Source: JBPCOI01 sp051000395 (GTDB lineage: Bacteria; Actinomycetota; Actinomycetes; Mycobacteriales; Jatrophihabitantaceae). Taken from it: a DNA stretch of 26,467 nucleotides. The notes under the pieces are model-generated. The model ran no database searches and had not been told where the DNA came from. It saw only the letters and a program-made list of their open reading frames with translations. The stretch lies in contig JBPCOI010000047.1 in the NCBI GenBank assembly GCA_051000395.1, positions 1 to 26,467 of the forward strand, given 5' to 3'. Every line of letters begins with the position of its first letter. The first letter of the stretch is position 1. A program made the translations under genes and the position numbers. Shown piece by piece: positions 8,185 through 16,619 of the stretch.

Positions 8185-8427
8185 GTGCCCAGTGCCGACG
8201 AGATCCGCGCAGGACTCGCCTCCATCCTCGACGAGGTCGCCGACGTGCCGGCCGGCGACGTCTCCGACGAGAAGAGCTTCACCGACGACCTGGACGTCGA
8301 CTCGCTGTCGATGGTCGAGGTGGCCATGGCTGCCGAGGAGAAGTTCGGCGTGAAGATCCCCGACGACGAGCTGCCCAAGCTCAAGACGGTGGGCGACGCC
8401 GTGCGCTACATCGAGCAGAACGCCTGA
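8185..8427 (+). CDS. acpP: Acyl carrier protein
   Basis: Carries growing acyl chains on a 4'-phosphopantetheine arm. It is 80 residues, acidic, with the attachment Ser40 in the DSL motif (DDLDVDSLSMVE). The GTG start at 8185 is supported by a strong ribosome site (AAAGGA, 8173-8178) at good spacing; the frame remains open upstream to 8098 but that part overlaps fabH. It sits between fabH and fabF, as in Streptomyces. Identification is secure. Confidence 0.97.
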   Translation: MPSADEIRAGLASILDEVADVPAGDVSDEKSFTDDLDVDSLSMVEVAMAAEEKFGVKIPDDELPKLKTVGDAVRYIEQNA

Positions 8428-8430
8428 TCC

Positions 8431-9678
8431 ATGAATGCCGCACGCGACGATGTCGTGGTCACCGGCCTCGGCGCGACCACCCCGCTCGGCGGTGACGTGC
8501 CGACGTTCTGGGACGGCCTGCTCGCAGGCCGCTCGGGTGTCGTCGCGCCCACCGACGACTGGGCCGCCGACCTCAAGGTGCGCATCGCCGCGCCGATGGC
8601 CGTCGACCCGGCCGAGCAGCTCTCGCGGGTGCGCGCCCGGCGCCTGGACCGCGCCCAGCAGGCGGCGATCGTGGCCGCCGCCGAGGCGTGGGCCGACGCC
8701 GGCTTCACCGGCCGCTCGGAGGACAACGGCCTGCAGCCCGAGCGCGTCGCCGTCGTCATCGGGACGGGTATCGGCGGCGTCACCAGCCTGATCCACCAGC
8801 ACGACGTGCTGCTGGAGAAGGGGCCGGGACGCGTCTCGCCGCTGCTCATCCCGATGGACATGCCCAACGGGCCGGCCGCGCACGTGGGTCTCGACGTCGG
8901 CGCGCGCTGCGGAGTGTTCACCCCGGTCAGCGCGTGCGCCTCGGGCGCGGAGGCGATCGCCTACGGCCTGGACCTGATGCTCCTGGACCGCGCGGACGTA
9001 GTCGTCGTGGGCGGCACCGAGGCGTGCATCCATCCGCTGACGATGTCGGGCTTCGCGCAGATGCAGGCGATGAGCACCCGTAACGACGAGCCGCAGCGCG
9101 CCTCACGTCCCTTCGACAAGGCTCGCAACGGGTTCGTCCTCGGCGAGGGTGCCGGCGTGCTGGTCCTCGAACGGGCGTCGTCGGCCGCGGCGCGCGGCCG
9201 GGCCCCGTACGCGGTGTTCGGCGGGGCCGGGGTGACGGCCGATTCCTACGACATCGTGGCCCCCGATCCGGAGGGCAACGGCCAGCGGCGCGCCGCCACG
9301 CTCGCGATGCAGCGGGCCGGCGTCGAGCCCGCGGACGTGGTGCACGTCAACGCCCCCGCCACGTCGACACCGACCGGTGACGGCGCGGAGGCCAGGTGGA
9401 TCGCCGAGCTGCTCGGCGAGCAGGCCGTCGTCACCGCGACGAAGTCGATGACCGGTCACCTGCTCGGGGCCGCGGGTGCCATCGAGGCGATCGCCACCGT
9501 GCTCTCGGTGCGGAACGACATCGTCCCGCCGACCGTCAACCTGGAGGATCTCGACGACGACGTGCGCGTCGACGTGCCGCGGGAGGCGCGCTCGATGCCG
9601 GTGCCGGCAGCGCTGAACGACTCGTTCGGCTTCGGCGGGCACAACGCCGCGTTGTTGTTCCGCAAGGCCGCGTCATGA
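8431..9678 (+). CDS. fabF: Beta-ketoacyl-ACP synthase II with catalytic His replaced by Pro
   Basis: Elongating condensing enzyme of FAS-II, 415 residues, full length. The nucleophile Cys169 (VSACASGAEA), Lys338 and His343 (TKSMTGHLLGAAGA) and the C-terminal glycine-rich loop (NDSFGFGGHN) are present. The motif that normally reads NAHxTSTP is here NAPATSTP: codon 309 (9355-9357) is CCC, so the first catalytic histidine (E. coli FabF His303) is proline. In known enzymes this His supports malonyl decarboxylation, so activity is doubtful unless the base is a sequence error or another residue compensates. It is not a chain-length-factor type, since Cys is kept. The ATG at 8431 is 3 bp after acpP; its stop overlaps the accD start (ATGA). 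Family call is firm. Confidence 0.95.
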   Translation: MNAARDDVVVTGLGATTPLGGDVPTFWDGLLAGRSGVVAPTDDWAADLKVRIAAPMAVDPAEQLSRVRARRLDRAQQAAIVAAAEAWADAGFTGRSEDNGLQPERVAVVIGTGIGGVTSLIHQHDVLLEKGPGRVSPLLIPMDMPNGPAAHVGLDVGARCGVFTPVSACASGAEAIAYGLDLMLLDRADVVVVGGTEACIHPLTMSGFAQMQAMSTRNDEPQRASRPFDKARNGFVLGEGAGVLVLERASSAAARGRAPYAVFGGAGVTADSYDIVAPDPEGNGQRRAATLAMQRAGVEPADVVHVNAPATSTPTGDGAEARWIAELLGEQAVVTATKSMTGHLLGAAGAIEAIATVLSVRNDIVPPTVNLEDLDDDVRVDVPREARSMPVPAALNDSFGFGGHNAALLFRKAAS

Positions 9679-11081
9679 CGCTCGCCGCCGCACCGGCCGC
9701 GACGATCGACGAGCGCGATCCCGAGCTGCGGCTGGGCAAGCTGTTCGACCCCGGCTCGCTGCAGGCGCTGCGTCCCCGTGACGCCAGCGGGGTGTTCGCG
9801 GCGCGCGGCACGATCGACGGCGCTACCGCCGTCGCCTACTGCACCGACGCGACGGTGATGGGCGGCGCGATGGGCGCGGAGGGCTGCCGGCACATCGTCG
9901 ACGCCATCGACGCGGCCGTGCGCGAGCGCGTCCCGGTGATCGGGCTCTGGCACTCCGGGGGCGCCCGCCTGGCCGAGGGCGTGCTGGCCCTGCACGCGGT
10001 GGGCCTGGTGTTCCAGGCGATGATCCGCGCGTCGGGCCGCGTGCCGCAGATCTCGGTGGTGCTCGGTGCCGCTGCCGGCGGTGCGGCCTACGGCCCCGCC
10101 CTGACCGACGTGGTGATCATGGCGGCGGGCGGGCGGGTGTTCGTCACCGGCCCGGACGTCGTGCGCTCGGTCACCGGGGAGAACGTCGACATGGAATCGC
10201 TCGGCGGCACCGACACGCACGGCCGGCGCAGCGGCGTCGTCCACGTCGTCACCGTCACCGAGGACGAGGCGCTGGAGGCCGCCCGCGCGGCGACGGCGTT
10301 GTTCGCGAAGCAGGGCTCGTTCGACCTCGCGCTCGTCGGCGCGGACCGCGACCTGCAGGCCCTGTTGCCGGACAACCCCAAGCGTGCCTACGACGTGCAT
10401 CCGCTCGTCGAGGGCGTGCTCGACGGCGCCCTGTTCGAGCTGCACGCGCGCTGGGCGCCGAACGTCGTCACCGGCCTCGGACGCCTCACCGGGCGCACGG
10501 TCGGGGTGATCGCCAATAACCCGCTGCGCCTGGGCGGCTGTCTCGACTCGCCGTCGGCGGAGAAGGCGGCACGCTTCGTACGGATGTGCGACGCGTTCGG
10601 CATCCCGCTCGTGGTGCTCGTCGACGTGCCCGGCTACCTGCCCGGCGTCGGGCAGGAGTGGGACGGCATCGTGCGACGCGGCGCGAAGCTGCTGCATGCC
10701 TTCGGCGAAGCCGTCGTACCCCGCGTGACCCTGGTGACCCGCAAGACCTACGGCGGTGCCTACATCGCGATGAACTCCCGTTCCCTGGGCGCGAACCGGG
10801 TGTTCGCGTGGCCCGGCGCGGAGGTCGCCGTGATGGGGGCGTCGGCCGCTGTCGGCAGCCTGCACCGCAAGAAGCTCGCCGCCGCCCAGCCCGGTGAGCG
10901 CGAGGCGTTGCACGCGCAACTGGCCGAGGAGCACGCGCGGATCGCTGGCGGGGTCGGCCGTGCCATTGAACTCGGCGTGGTGGACGAGCTGATCGAGCCG
11001 GCACACACCCGGGCCGCGCTCGTCGAGGCACTCGCGGCCGCGCCGGCCGGCCGCGGCGCCCACGGCAATATCCCGCTGTAG
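9675..11081 (+). CDS. accD: Acyl-CoA carboxylase carboxyltransferase beta subunit (AccD6-like)
   Basis: Carboxyltransferase half of the acyl-CoA carboxylase that makes malonyl-CoA, 468 residues. It closely follows mycobacterial AccD6 as I remember it: WHSGGARLAEGV (near residues 93-104), GAAAGGAAYGPALTDVV, FVTGPDVVRSVTGE, NNPLRLGGCLDSPSAEKAAR, TRKTYGGAYIAMNSRSLGAN and the C-terminal NIPL. Both crotonase-fold halves with their oxyanion-hole glycines are present. A biotinylated alpha subunit (AccA) must be encoded elsewhere. The ATG at 9675 overlaps the fabF stop by 4 bp, marking it as the last gene of the fab operon. It ends 10 bp from a convergent gene. Preference for acetyl-CoA is inferred from the operon. 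Confidence 0.95.
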   Translation: MTLAAAPAATIDERDPELRLGKLFDPGSLQALRPRDASGVFAARGTIDGATAVAYCTDATVMGGAMGAEGCRHIVDAIDAAVRERVPVIGLWHSGGARLAEGVLALHAVGLVFQAMIRASGRVPQISVVLGAAAGGAAYGPALTDVVIMAAGGRVFVTGPDVVRSVTGENVDMESLGGTDTHGRRSGVVHVVTVTEDEALEAARAATALFAKQGSFDLALVGADRDLQALLPDNPKRAYDVHPLVEGVLDGALFELHARWAPNVVTGLGRLTGRTVGVIANNPLRLGGCLDSPSAEKAARFVRMCDAFGIPLVVLVDVPGYLPGVGQEWDGIVRRGAKLLHAFGEAVVPRVTLVTRKTYGGAYIAMNSRSLGANRVFAWPGAEVAVMGASAAVGSLHRKKLAAAQPGEREALHAQLAEEHARIAGGVGRAIELGVVDELIEPAHTRAALVEALAAAPAGRGAHGNIPL

Positions 11082-11091
11082 GGCGTCACCC

Positions 11092-12258
11092 TCAGGGGGT
11101 CGGCGGCACCGCCGGGAGTCTGGCGGACAGCCAGCTCAGGCCCTCGGGCACGTCGAGCGCCCAGGTCGCCACGTCGTGGCCGCCGTGCGCGCGCACGATG
11201 GTGCGCACCGTCATCGGCTTCGTGACGAGCGCCGCGAAGCGCTCGGTGTCCGGATAGCCGTCGATCGAAGATTTCTGGTCCAGCGTGGTCGTGAGCAGGA
11301 CCGAGATCGGCGGAGCCGGCAGGTGCCGTAGGCGCCATTCCAGGTCGTTGAGCTGACGCAGCACCGGGGAGCCACCCCACAGATCACCGGTCGTGTTATC
11401 GCGCAGCGCGTAGAAGTATCCCTGGATCGAGACCGCCGCGTAGAACACCCGGGTGTGCGTCATCGCGAACTTCACCGCGCAGTAGCCGCCGGTCGATCCG
11501 CCGATCGCGCCCCACCCGGTCGGCAGCACCCGGTAGTCGTGGGCGATCTGGGCCGGCAGGTCGCTCGCGAAGAACGTCTCGGCCTGCGGGCCGGCCGGGA
11601 CGTTCGTGCACTCCGTGTCGCGCGGGTAGGTGACCGAGGGTCGCAGCATCACCAGCACGCTCGGTTGGGCCCGGTGCGCCGCGATCAGGTGCTGCAGCAC
11701 GGTAGGGAAGTTCAGGCCGTGGACGAGGTACCCGTCCGCGCCGGGGTAGCCGGAGAGCACCTCGATGCCCGGGAAGGAGGCATGCGCATAGGACGCCTGG
11801 AAGTACTGCGGCGGCAGGTAGACGAAGGCGTGTTCGGCGAGTCCCGAGGCCGCTCCCTTGATCACAACCGATTCCAGGCGACCCCGGGCCGGCCACTGGG
11901 CGCGGGTCGCGTACGGCGGGTCGGGCAAGGCGGTGATCCGCCCCGCCGACGCCGGTGACAGATCAGCGCGCGTCCGTCCCGGCTGCCCGGACACCGGGCC
12001 GCTAGCGCTGATCCGCACGCCCTGCGGCGAGCCGTGGAAGACGTCGTACCAGGAGCTGTAGAAGCTCCCGTAGTCGTTGAGCGCCACGGCGACAAGCAGC
12101 ACGGCCACGAGCTGGCAGGTGACGAGCAGGGCGGCGCGCTGGACGCCCCGAACCACTCGCGGACCGCGTACGCGCGACCAGAGCACGAGCGCGGCGAGCG
12201 GAAGTCCCACGGCCAGCACGATCAGGACAATCAGCAGCTGGGTGCCGAGCAGGCTCAC
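11092..12258 (-). CDS. Membrane-anchored alpha/beta hydrolase-fold esterase (antigen 85/esterase D-like), copy A
   Basis: 388 residues. Two hydrophobic segments near the N-terminus (about 4-25 and 40-60) predict membrane anchoring, followed by an esterase domain from about 125. The nucleophile is Ser255 in GGSTGGYC, and a late HGGHDVATW motif supplies the catalytic His. Family: the putative-esterase fold that includes enterochelin esterase and the mycolyltransferase antigen 85. Position after an accD/fab operon hints at acyl or cell-envelope ester chemistry, but substrate is unknown. The GTG at 12258 overlaps the stop of copy B by 4 bp (GTGA); the longer frame to 12327 lies inside copy B. It is a clear paralogue of copy B. 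Confidence 0.85.
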   Translation of the reverse strand: MSLLGTQLLIVLIVLAVGLPLAALVLWSRVRGPRVVRGVQRAALLVTCQLVAVLLVAVALNDYGSFYSSWYDVFHGSPQGVRISASGPVSGQPGRTRADLSPASAGRITALPDPPYATRAQWPARGRLESVVIKGAASGLAEHAFVYLPPQYFQASYAHASFPGIEVLSGYPGADGYLVHGLNFPTVLQHLIAAHRAQPSVLVMLRPSVTYPRDTECTNVPAGPQAETFFASDLPAQIAHDYRVLPTGWGAIGGSTGGYCAVKFAMTHTRVFYAAVSIQGYFYALRDNTTGDLWGGSPVLRQLNDLEWRLRHLPAPPISVLLTTTLDQKSSIDGYPDTERFAALVTKPMTVRTIVRAHGGHDVATWALDVPEGLSWLSARLPAVPPTP

Positions 12259-13418
12259 GGTGCCACGCTCGGGACGGGCAGCTTCGCCGACAGCCACGCC
12301 AGCGCGTGCGGCAACTCGGCCGTCCACGTGGCGATGTTGTGGCCGCCGTGCGGGACGGTCATCATGTCCACGGTCATCGGCGCGCGGGCCAGCCGCAGGA
12401 ACTGCCGGGCACCGACGTAGCCGTCCGGGCCGCGTTCGCTAGGCGACGTGCCCACGAGCAACGATACCGGCGGCGCGGGCTGGTGCGCGAGGCGCCAGCG
12501 CAGATCGTTGAGGTCCCGCACGATCGGCGAGCCGCCCCACAGGTCGTGCGTGGTGCGGTCCTTCAGCGCGAAGAAGTAGCCCGACATCTCGGCTGCCGCC
12601 CAGAAGACGTCCGGATGCAGCATCGCGAGCTTGGCCGCGCAGTAGCCGCCGGTGGAATCGCCCATGGCCCCCCACCCGGTCGGCAGCACCCGGTACTCGT
12701 CGACGGTCTGCGCCGGAATGTCGGATGCGAAGAACGTCTCCGCCTGCGGCCCGGCCGGAACGTCGGTGCACTCGGTGTCGCGCGGATAGGTCACCGACGG
12801 GCGCAGCATGACGAGCACCGTCGGTTGTGCCTGGTGCGCGTGGATCAGCCGCAGCAGGACGTCCTGGTACTTCATCCGGGAGACCAGGTACGTGTCGATT
12901 CCGGGGTAGCCGGTGAACACCTCCACGGCAGGAAACGAGGTGTTGGCATAACTCGCCTGGAAGTACTGGGGCGGCAGGTAGACGTAGGCGTGCGACTTCA
13001 GCCGGGACAGCGCCCCGTCGATCGTGACCGACTCGAGGCGGCCGCGGGTGGCCCACTGGTTCGGGGTGGAGTAGCCGGGGTCGGAACGGATCTTGATGCT
13101 GCCGGCGGAGGCCGGCGCGACGCCGGAGCGCCGGACCGTCCGCTGCAGCTGCGGGTCGTGCGCCGATCTCAGCCCGGCGGTTTGCGTGATGCCGTCGGCC
13201 AGCTCCGTCCATGAGTTGTAGAAGAACCCGTAGTCGTTGACCGCAGCGGCGACGAGAAGAACGGCAACCAGTTGGGATGCGCCCACCATGGCCAGGCGCT
13301 GGAGCACGCGGACCGCGCGCGGCCCCCGCACCCGGCGCCAGAGCAGGAACGCAAGCGCCGGCACCACGACGCTCAGTGCCCCGAGCAGGATCAGCAACTG
13401 CTCGCCGAGTAACGCCAT
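12255..13418 (-). CDS. Membrane-anchored alpha/beta hydrolase-fold esterase (antigen 85/esterase D-like), copy B
   Basis: 387 residues with the same architecture as the adjacent copy A: hydrophobic segments at about 6-26 and 42-60, a linker, then an esterase domain with nucleophile Ser255 in GDSTGGYC and HGGHNIATW near residues 357-365. Shared blocks include VYLPPQYFQASYA and VLVMLRPSVTYPRDTEC, so the pair arose by tandem duplication. The nucleophile elbow differs (GDSTG versus GGSTG in copy A). The ATG at 13418 has a strong ribosome site (GGAGAGG, about 6 nt away). It is the first gene of the two-gene unit. The function in acyl transfer or ester hydrolysis at the cell surface is inferred. 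Confidence 0.85.
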   Translation of the reverse strand: MALLGEQLLILLGALSVVVPALAFLLWRRVRGPRAVRVLQRLAMVGASQLVAVLLVAAAVNDYGFFYNSWTELADGITQTAGLRSAHDPQLQRTVRRSGVAPASAGSIKIRSDPGYSTPNQWATRGRLESVTIDGALSRLKSHAYVYLPPQYFQASYANTSFPAVEVFTGYPGIDTYLVSRMKYQDVLLRLIHAHQAQPTVLVMLRPSVTYPRDTECTDVPAGPQAETFFASDIPAQTVDEYRVLPTGWGAMGDSTGGYCAAKLAMLHPDVFWAAAEMSGYFFALKDRTTHDLWGGSPIVRDLNDLRWRLAHQPAPPVSLLVGTSPSERGPDGYVGARQFLRLARAPMTVDMMTVPHGGHNIATWTAELPHALAWLSAKLPVPSVAP

Positions 13419-13472
13419 GCCTGCCTCTCCACGCTCGCGATCTTGACCGCCGGCGACGTTACGGCCACCGGG

Positions 13473-13505
13473 TGAGAGACAGGATCGGCTCGCGGCGTTC
13501 TCTCA
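13473..13505. terminator. Inverted repeat between DUF3145 gene and esterase operon
   Basis: TGAGAGA (13473-13479) and TCTCTCA (13499-13505) form perfect 7-bp arms around a 19-nt loop. It lies 43 bp past the DUF3145 stop and about 55 bp before the esterase start on the minus strand, so it may end DUF3145 transcription or act in esterase regulation. The long loop makes it weak. Confidence 0.25.
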
Positions 13506-13547
13506 GCGCTGCACCAGCCGGGTGCTACGCCGGCGCGCAGACGCAGG

Positions 13548-14084
13548 TCAGACGACCTGGTGCAACAGGGTCACGGGCGCACCGTCGCCGCCGAGCCGGT
13601 AAGGCTCGAGCTCGGCGTCCCAGGCCCAGCCGAGCAGTTCGGCGAGGCCGTGCTGGTACTCCTCAGCGGTGCGCGCTCGGGTGAGCAGGCCGCGCAGGCG
13701 CTCCTCGCCGACCACCACGTCGCCGTTTGCCGAGATCATGCTGCGGTGGAAGCCGCGCCCCGGCACGTAGGCCAGGCGCTCCCCGTCGCTGGCCCAGGTG
13801 GCGTCCTCGGTGATCTCGAAGACGAGCATCGGCCACGCCCGCAACGACGCCGCCAGCCGGGCGGCGGTACCGATCTGCCCGATCCAGGCCGCTTCGGCGC
13901 GCAGGTGGGTGGGCGCAGCGGGCTGAGCGGTCCACTCCAGACGTGCCGGGCGCCCGAGAACCCCGGCCAGCGCCCACTCGACGTGCGGCGCGATCGCCGA
14001 TGGGCAGCAGTGCACGAACACCACACCACGGGTCGTGGGCATGGGACGCTTGGCTGTGCTGCTCTCGGTACGCGTGTTCGACAT
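13548..14084 (-). CDS. DUF3145 domain-containing protein
   Basis: 178 residues, recognised as the actinobacterial DUF3145 family from the start of the conserved part (TTRGVVFVHCCPSAIAPHVEWAL) and the middle (WPMLVFEITEDATWASDGERLAYVPGRGFHRSMISANGD). No catalytic motif or membrane segment is visible, and the function is unknown. The ATG at 14084 has an excellent ribosome site (AGGGGAGG, 14089-14096 on the complement), so it is preferred over the internal Met15. From memory, this family often lies near fatty acid synthase genes, which fits the position here, but that is recollection, not a search. Confidence 0.88.
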   Translation of the reverse strand: MSNTRTESSTAKRPMPTTRGVVFVHCCPSAIAPHVEWALAGVLGRPARLEWTAQPAAPTHLRAEAAWIGQIGTAARLAASLRAWPMLVFEITEDATWASDGERLAYVPGRGFHRSMISANGDVVVGEERLRGLLTRARTAEEYQHGLAELLGWAWDAELEPYRLGGDGAPVTLLHQVV

Positions 14085-14286
14085 CGCACACCTCCCCTGG
14101 CTCGACGGCGACGCCTTCCCCAGCGGTCCGTCTGCAGGTCCGAGATGTGTACGCGCCCATTGTGACGCATGAGCCCCGTGTTACGCCAGTTCACCTGCAC
14201 GACCAGCGCGGCGGCGACGGTGCAGGCCGCAGCCGCGGCGAGGATGCTGTCATCGTGGGCAGTCGAAACCGAGAAAAGAGACGGGC

Positions 14287-15525
14287 ATGAGCACACCGGA
14301 GAGCGTGGTCATCGTCGGCGGCGGCCTGGCCGGCGCGAAGGGCGCGGAGGCCTTGCGGGACAAGGGATTCACCGGCCCGATCACGGTGTTCGGGGACGAG
14401 ACGGACCTCCCCTATGAGCGACCGCCGCTGTCCAAGGGCTTCCTGGCGGGCACGACGCCGTTCGCGGACGCGCTGGTGCACCCGGCCGATTGGTACGGCG
14501 CGCACGACGTCGACCTGCGCCTGGGCACGCGGGTCGCGTCCGTCGATCCTGCCGCGCACCAGGTCACGCTCGCCGACGGGGCGGCGATCGGCTACGGCAA
14601 GCTATTACTCGCGACCGGCGCGGTGCCCCGCCGGCTCACCGTTGCGGGAGCCGACGCCGACGGGGTGCTGTACCTCCGCCGCCGCGCCGACTCCGAGGCG
14701 ATCCGGGCGACGTTCGGCGCGGACCACCGCCTGGTGATCGTCGGGGCGGGTTGGATCGGCCTGGAGGTCGCCGCTGCGGCGCGGGACGCCGGCATGGCGG
14801 TGACGATCGTCGAGACGGCCGAGCTGCCGCTGCTGGCCGTGCTCGGACGCGAGCTCGCGCAGGTCTTCGCCGACGTGCACACCGAGCACGAGGTCGACCT
14901 GCGGCTGGGCGCCTCGCTCGAGGAGATCACCGTCGCCGACGGGCACGTCAGCAGCGTGCGCCTGGCCGATGGGCAGGTGCTGGCCGCCGACGCCGTGGTC
15001 GTGGGGATCGGCGTGCTGCCCGACATCTCGCTCGCCGAGCAGGCCGGGCTGGCGAGTGACAACGGCGTGCTCGTCGACGCGTCGCTGCGCACGAGTGATC
15101 AGGACATCTACGCCGTCGGCGACATCGCCAACCAGGACCATCCGGAACTCGGTACGCGGGTACGCGTCGAGCACTGGGCAACCGCGCTCAACCAGCCGGC
15201 CGTGGCCGCGGCGGCGATGCTCGGCGAGGACGCCGCCTACACCGAGCTTCCGTACTTCTTCAGCGACCAGTACGACCTGGGCATGGAGTACCTCGGTCAT
15301 GCGCCGCACGGCTCGTACGCGCAGGTGGTCGTGCGCGGCGAACTGGCGGCCCGCGAGTTCGTCGCGTTCTGGCTCGATGACGCCGATCGGATCAAGGCGG
15401 CGATGAACGTCAACGTGTGGGACGTCCTCGACGAGATCAAGCCGCTGATCACCGCGCGCACGGCCGTCGACCCGGCCCGGCTCGCCGACCCGCAGGTGCC
15501 GTACTCCGAGGTCACGGCACGCTGA
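14287..15525 (+). CDS. FAD-dependent NAD(P)H oxidoreductase (ferredoxin reductase-like)
   Basis: 412 residues. Two Rossmann motifs are seen: FAD-binding GGGLAG at residues 11-16 and NAD(P)-binding GAGWIG at 153-158, plus the ATG motif (109-111) and the second FAD motif IYAVGDI (274-280). The block LPYERPPLSKGFL is typical of ferredoxin/rubredoxin/putidaredoxin reductases of P450 and dioxygenase systems. A C-terminal reductase domain completes it. No ferredoxin or P450 gene lies in the window, so the partner is unknown. The ATG at 14287 follows a purine-rich AAAAGAGACGG leader. One TTA leucine codon (14605-14607) was noticed. It is divergent from DUF3145 with a 202-bp shared upstream region, in which I see no further gene. 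Confidence 0.92.
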   Translation: MSTPESVVIVGGGLAGAKGAEALRDKGFTGPITVFGDETDLPYERPPLSKGFLAGTTPFADALVHPADWYGAHDVDLRLGTRVASVDPAAHQVTLADGAAIGYGKLLLATGAVPRRLTVAGADADGVLYLRRRADSEAIRATFGADHRLVIVGAGWIGLEVAAAARDAGMAVTIVETAELPLLAVLGRELAQVFADVHTEHEVDLRLGASLEEITVADGHVSSVRLADGQVLAADAVVVGIGVLPDISLAEQAGLASDNGVLVDASLRTSDQDIYAVGDIANQDHPELGTRVRVEHWATALNQPAVAAAAMLGEDAAYTELPYFFSDQYDLGMEYLGHAPHGSYAQVVVRGELAAREFVAFWLDDADRIKAAMNVNVWDVLDEIKPLITARTAVDPARLADPQVPYSEVTAR

Positions 15526-15569
15526 GCTGTTCAGCTGCCGCCACGCGACGCGCTTGCGGCTAGGGCAGG

Positions 15570-16391
15570 CTAGAGAAGGCTCGGCAGGACCGTGCCGAGG
15601 GCACCGTCGACGCGGATGCTCGCGAGCTCGTCGCCTCGGGTCGTGCCCTGGTTGACGATGACGACCGGCGTACCCGCCGCCACGGCGCGGCGCACGAGCC
15701 GCAGGCCGGACAGCACGCTCAGCGACGAGCCGAGCACCAGCAGCAGACGAGCACCGTCGACGAGGTGGTAGCTGCGCTCGACGCGCTCGCGCGGCACGTT
15801 CTCGCCGAAGAATACGACGTCCGGCTTGAGCGGACCGCTGCCGCAGGAAACGCAGGCCAGCATGGTGAATCCGCCGAGCTCGTCGTCGCCCACCTCGGCG
15901 TCCCCGTCGGGATTGAGCTGCGTGAGCCGGGCGTGGAAGTCGGCGTTGACCGCCCGCAGGCGGTGATCGAGTGCGCGTCGGGCGGCGCGGCTGCCGCAGT
16001 GCAGGCACAGCGTCCGGTCCAGTCCGCCGTGCAGTTCGACGACGTCACGGGCGCCGGCGGCCTGGTGAAGGCCGTCGACGTTCTGGGTGATGATCCCGTC
16101 GAGCAGGCCGCGCGCCTGGAGCGTGGCCACCGCGCGATGTCCCGCGTTCGGCCGGGCGGCGGAGATCTTCGGCCAGCCGAGGTAGCTGCGCGCCCAGTAG
16201 CGGTGCCGTGCCACCGCGTCGGCGACGAAGCTCTGGTAGGTCATCGGCTGGTGCCGCCGCCGGGCGCCGGAGGGGCCGCGGTAGTCGGGGATCCCGGATT
16301 CGGTCGACAGCCCCGCGCCGCTGAGCACCACGGCCCCGCCGCCGTGCACGAGTTCGCGTAGCGCAGGCACGGGGTCGGCGAGCACCGTCAT
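15570..16391 (-). CDS. Sir2-family NAD-dependent protein deacylase
   Basis: Removes acyl groups from lysines using NAD. 273 residues from the ATG at 16391, which has AGGATG upstream; the frame stays open to 16640 through a tandem repeat, but that part is a low-complexity shadow. Motifs: GAGLSTESGIPDYRG (residues 25-39), TQNVDGLHQ (102-110), catalytic His121 (VELHGG), zinc ligands Cys129, Cys132, Cys180 and Cys183 (CLHC, CVSC), and VVFFGENVP. The spacing resembles class II (SIRT4-like) sirtuins, suggesting deacylase rather than plain deacetylase activity; this is inference. It is divergent from the cysD operon and convergent with the reductase gene. Confidence 0.93.
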   Translation of the reverse strand: MTVLADPVPALRELVHGGGAVVLSGAGLSTESGIPDYRGPSGARRRHQPMTYQSFVADAVARHRYWARSYLGWPKISAARPNAGHRAVATLQARGLLDGIITQNVDGLHQAAGARDVVELHGGLDRTLCLHCGSRAARRALDHRLRAVNADFHARLTQLNPDGDAEVGDDELGGFTMLACVSCGSGPLKPDVVFFGENVPRERVERSYHLVDGARLLLVLGSSLSVLSGLRLVRRAVAAGTPVVIVNQGTTRGDELASIRVDGALGTVLPSLL

Positions 16392-16559
16392 CGTTTCATC
16401 CTGCCAGCGCGCCTGCTGCCGGCCACGTACGCTCAGGCTCCCGCACCGGCCGATGGCCGCTAGCATGACCGCGGACCGCACGCTCACGGCGCAGCGGCTG
16501 GGACACTCGAGCGCCACCGTGCCCGCCGCACGCTGTCGGCGGCCTCGCCCGTCGCAGGA

Positions 16560-16619
16560 CAGACCCAGAGTCAGACGCAGAGACAGACGCAGAGACAGAC
16601 GCAGAGACAGACGCAGAGA
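16560..16619 (+). repeat. 12-bp tandem repeat directly upstream of cysD
   Basis: Four perfect copies of CAGACGCAGAGA run from 16572 to 16619, preceded by one copy with two mismatches (16560-16571). The array ends 11 bp before the cysD ATG and flows into the ribosome-binding purine tract (GAGAGGG, about 16615-16621). It lies in the 239-bp region between the sirtuin and cysD starts. Copy number may vary between strains. Confidence 0.92.

Noticed and set aside
8431..9678. FabF as a chain-length-factor (KS-beta) type subunit because of the missing His
   Set aside because: Chain-length factors lack the active Cys and pair with a KS-alpha; Cys169 is kept and there is no partner KS.
16560..16619. 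CRISPR-like array
   Set aside because: Units are 12 bp and directly adjacent, with no spacers and no cas genes.
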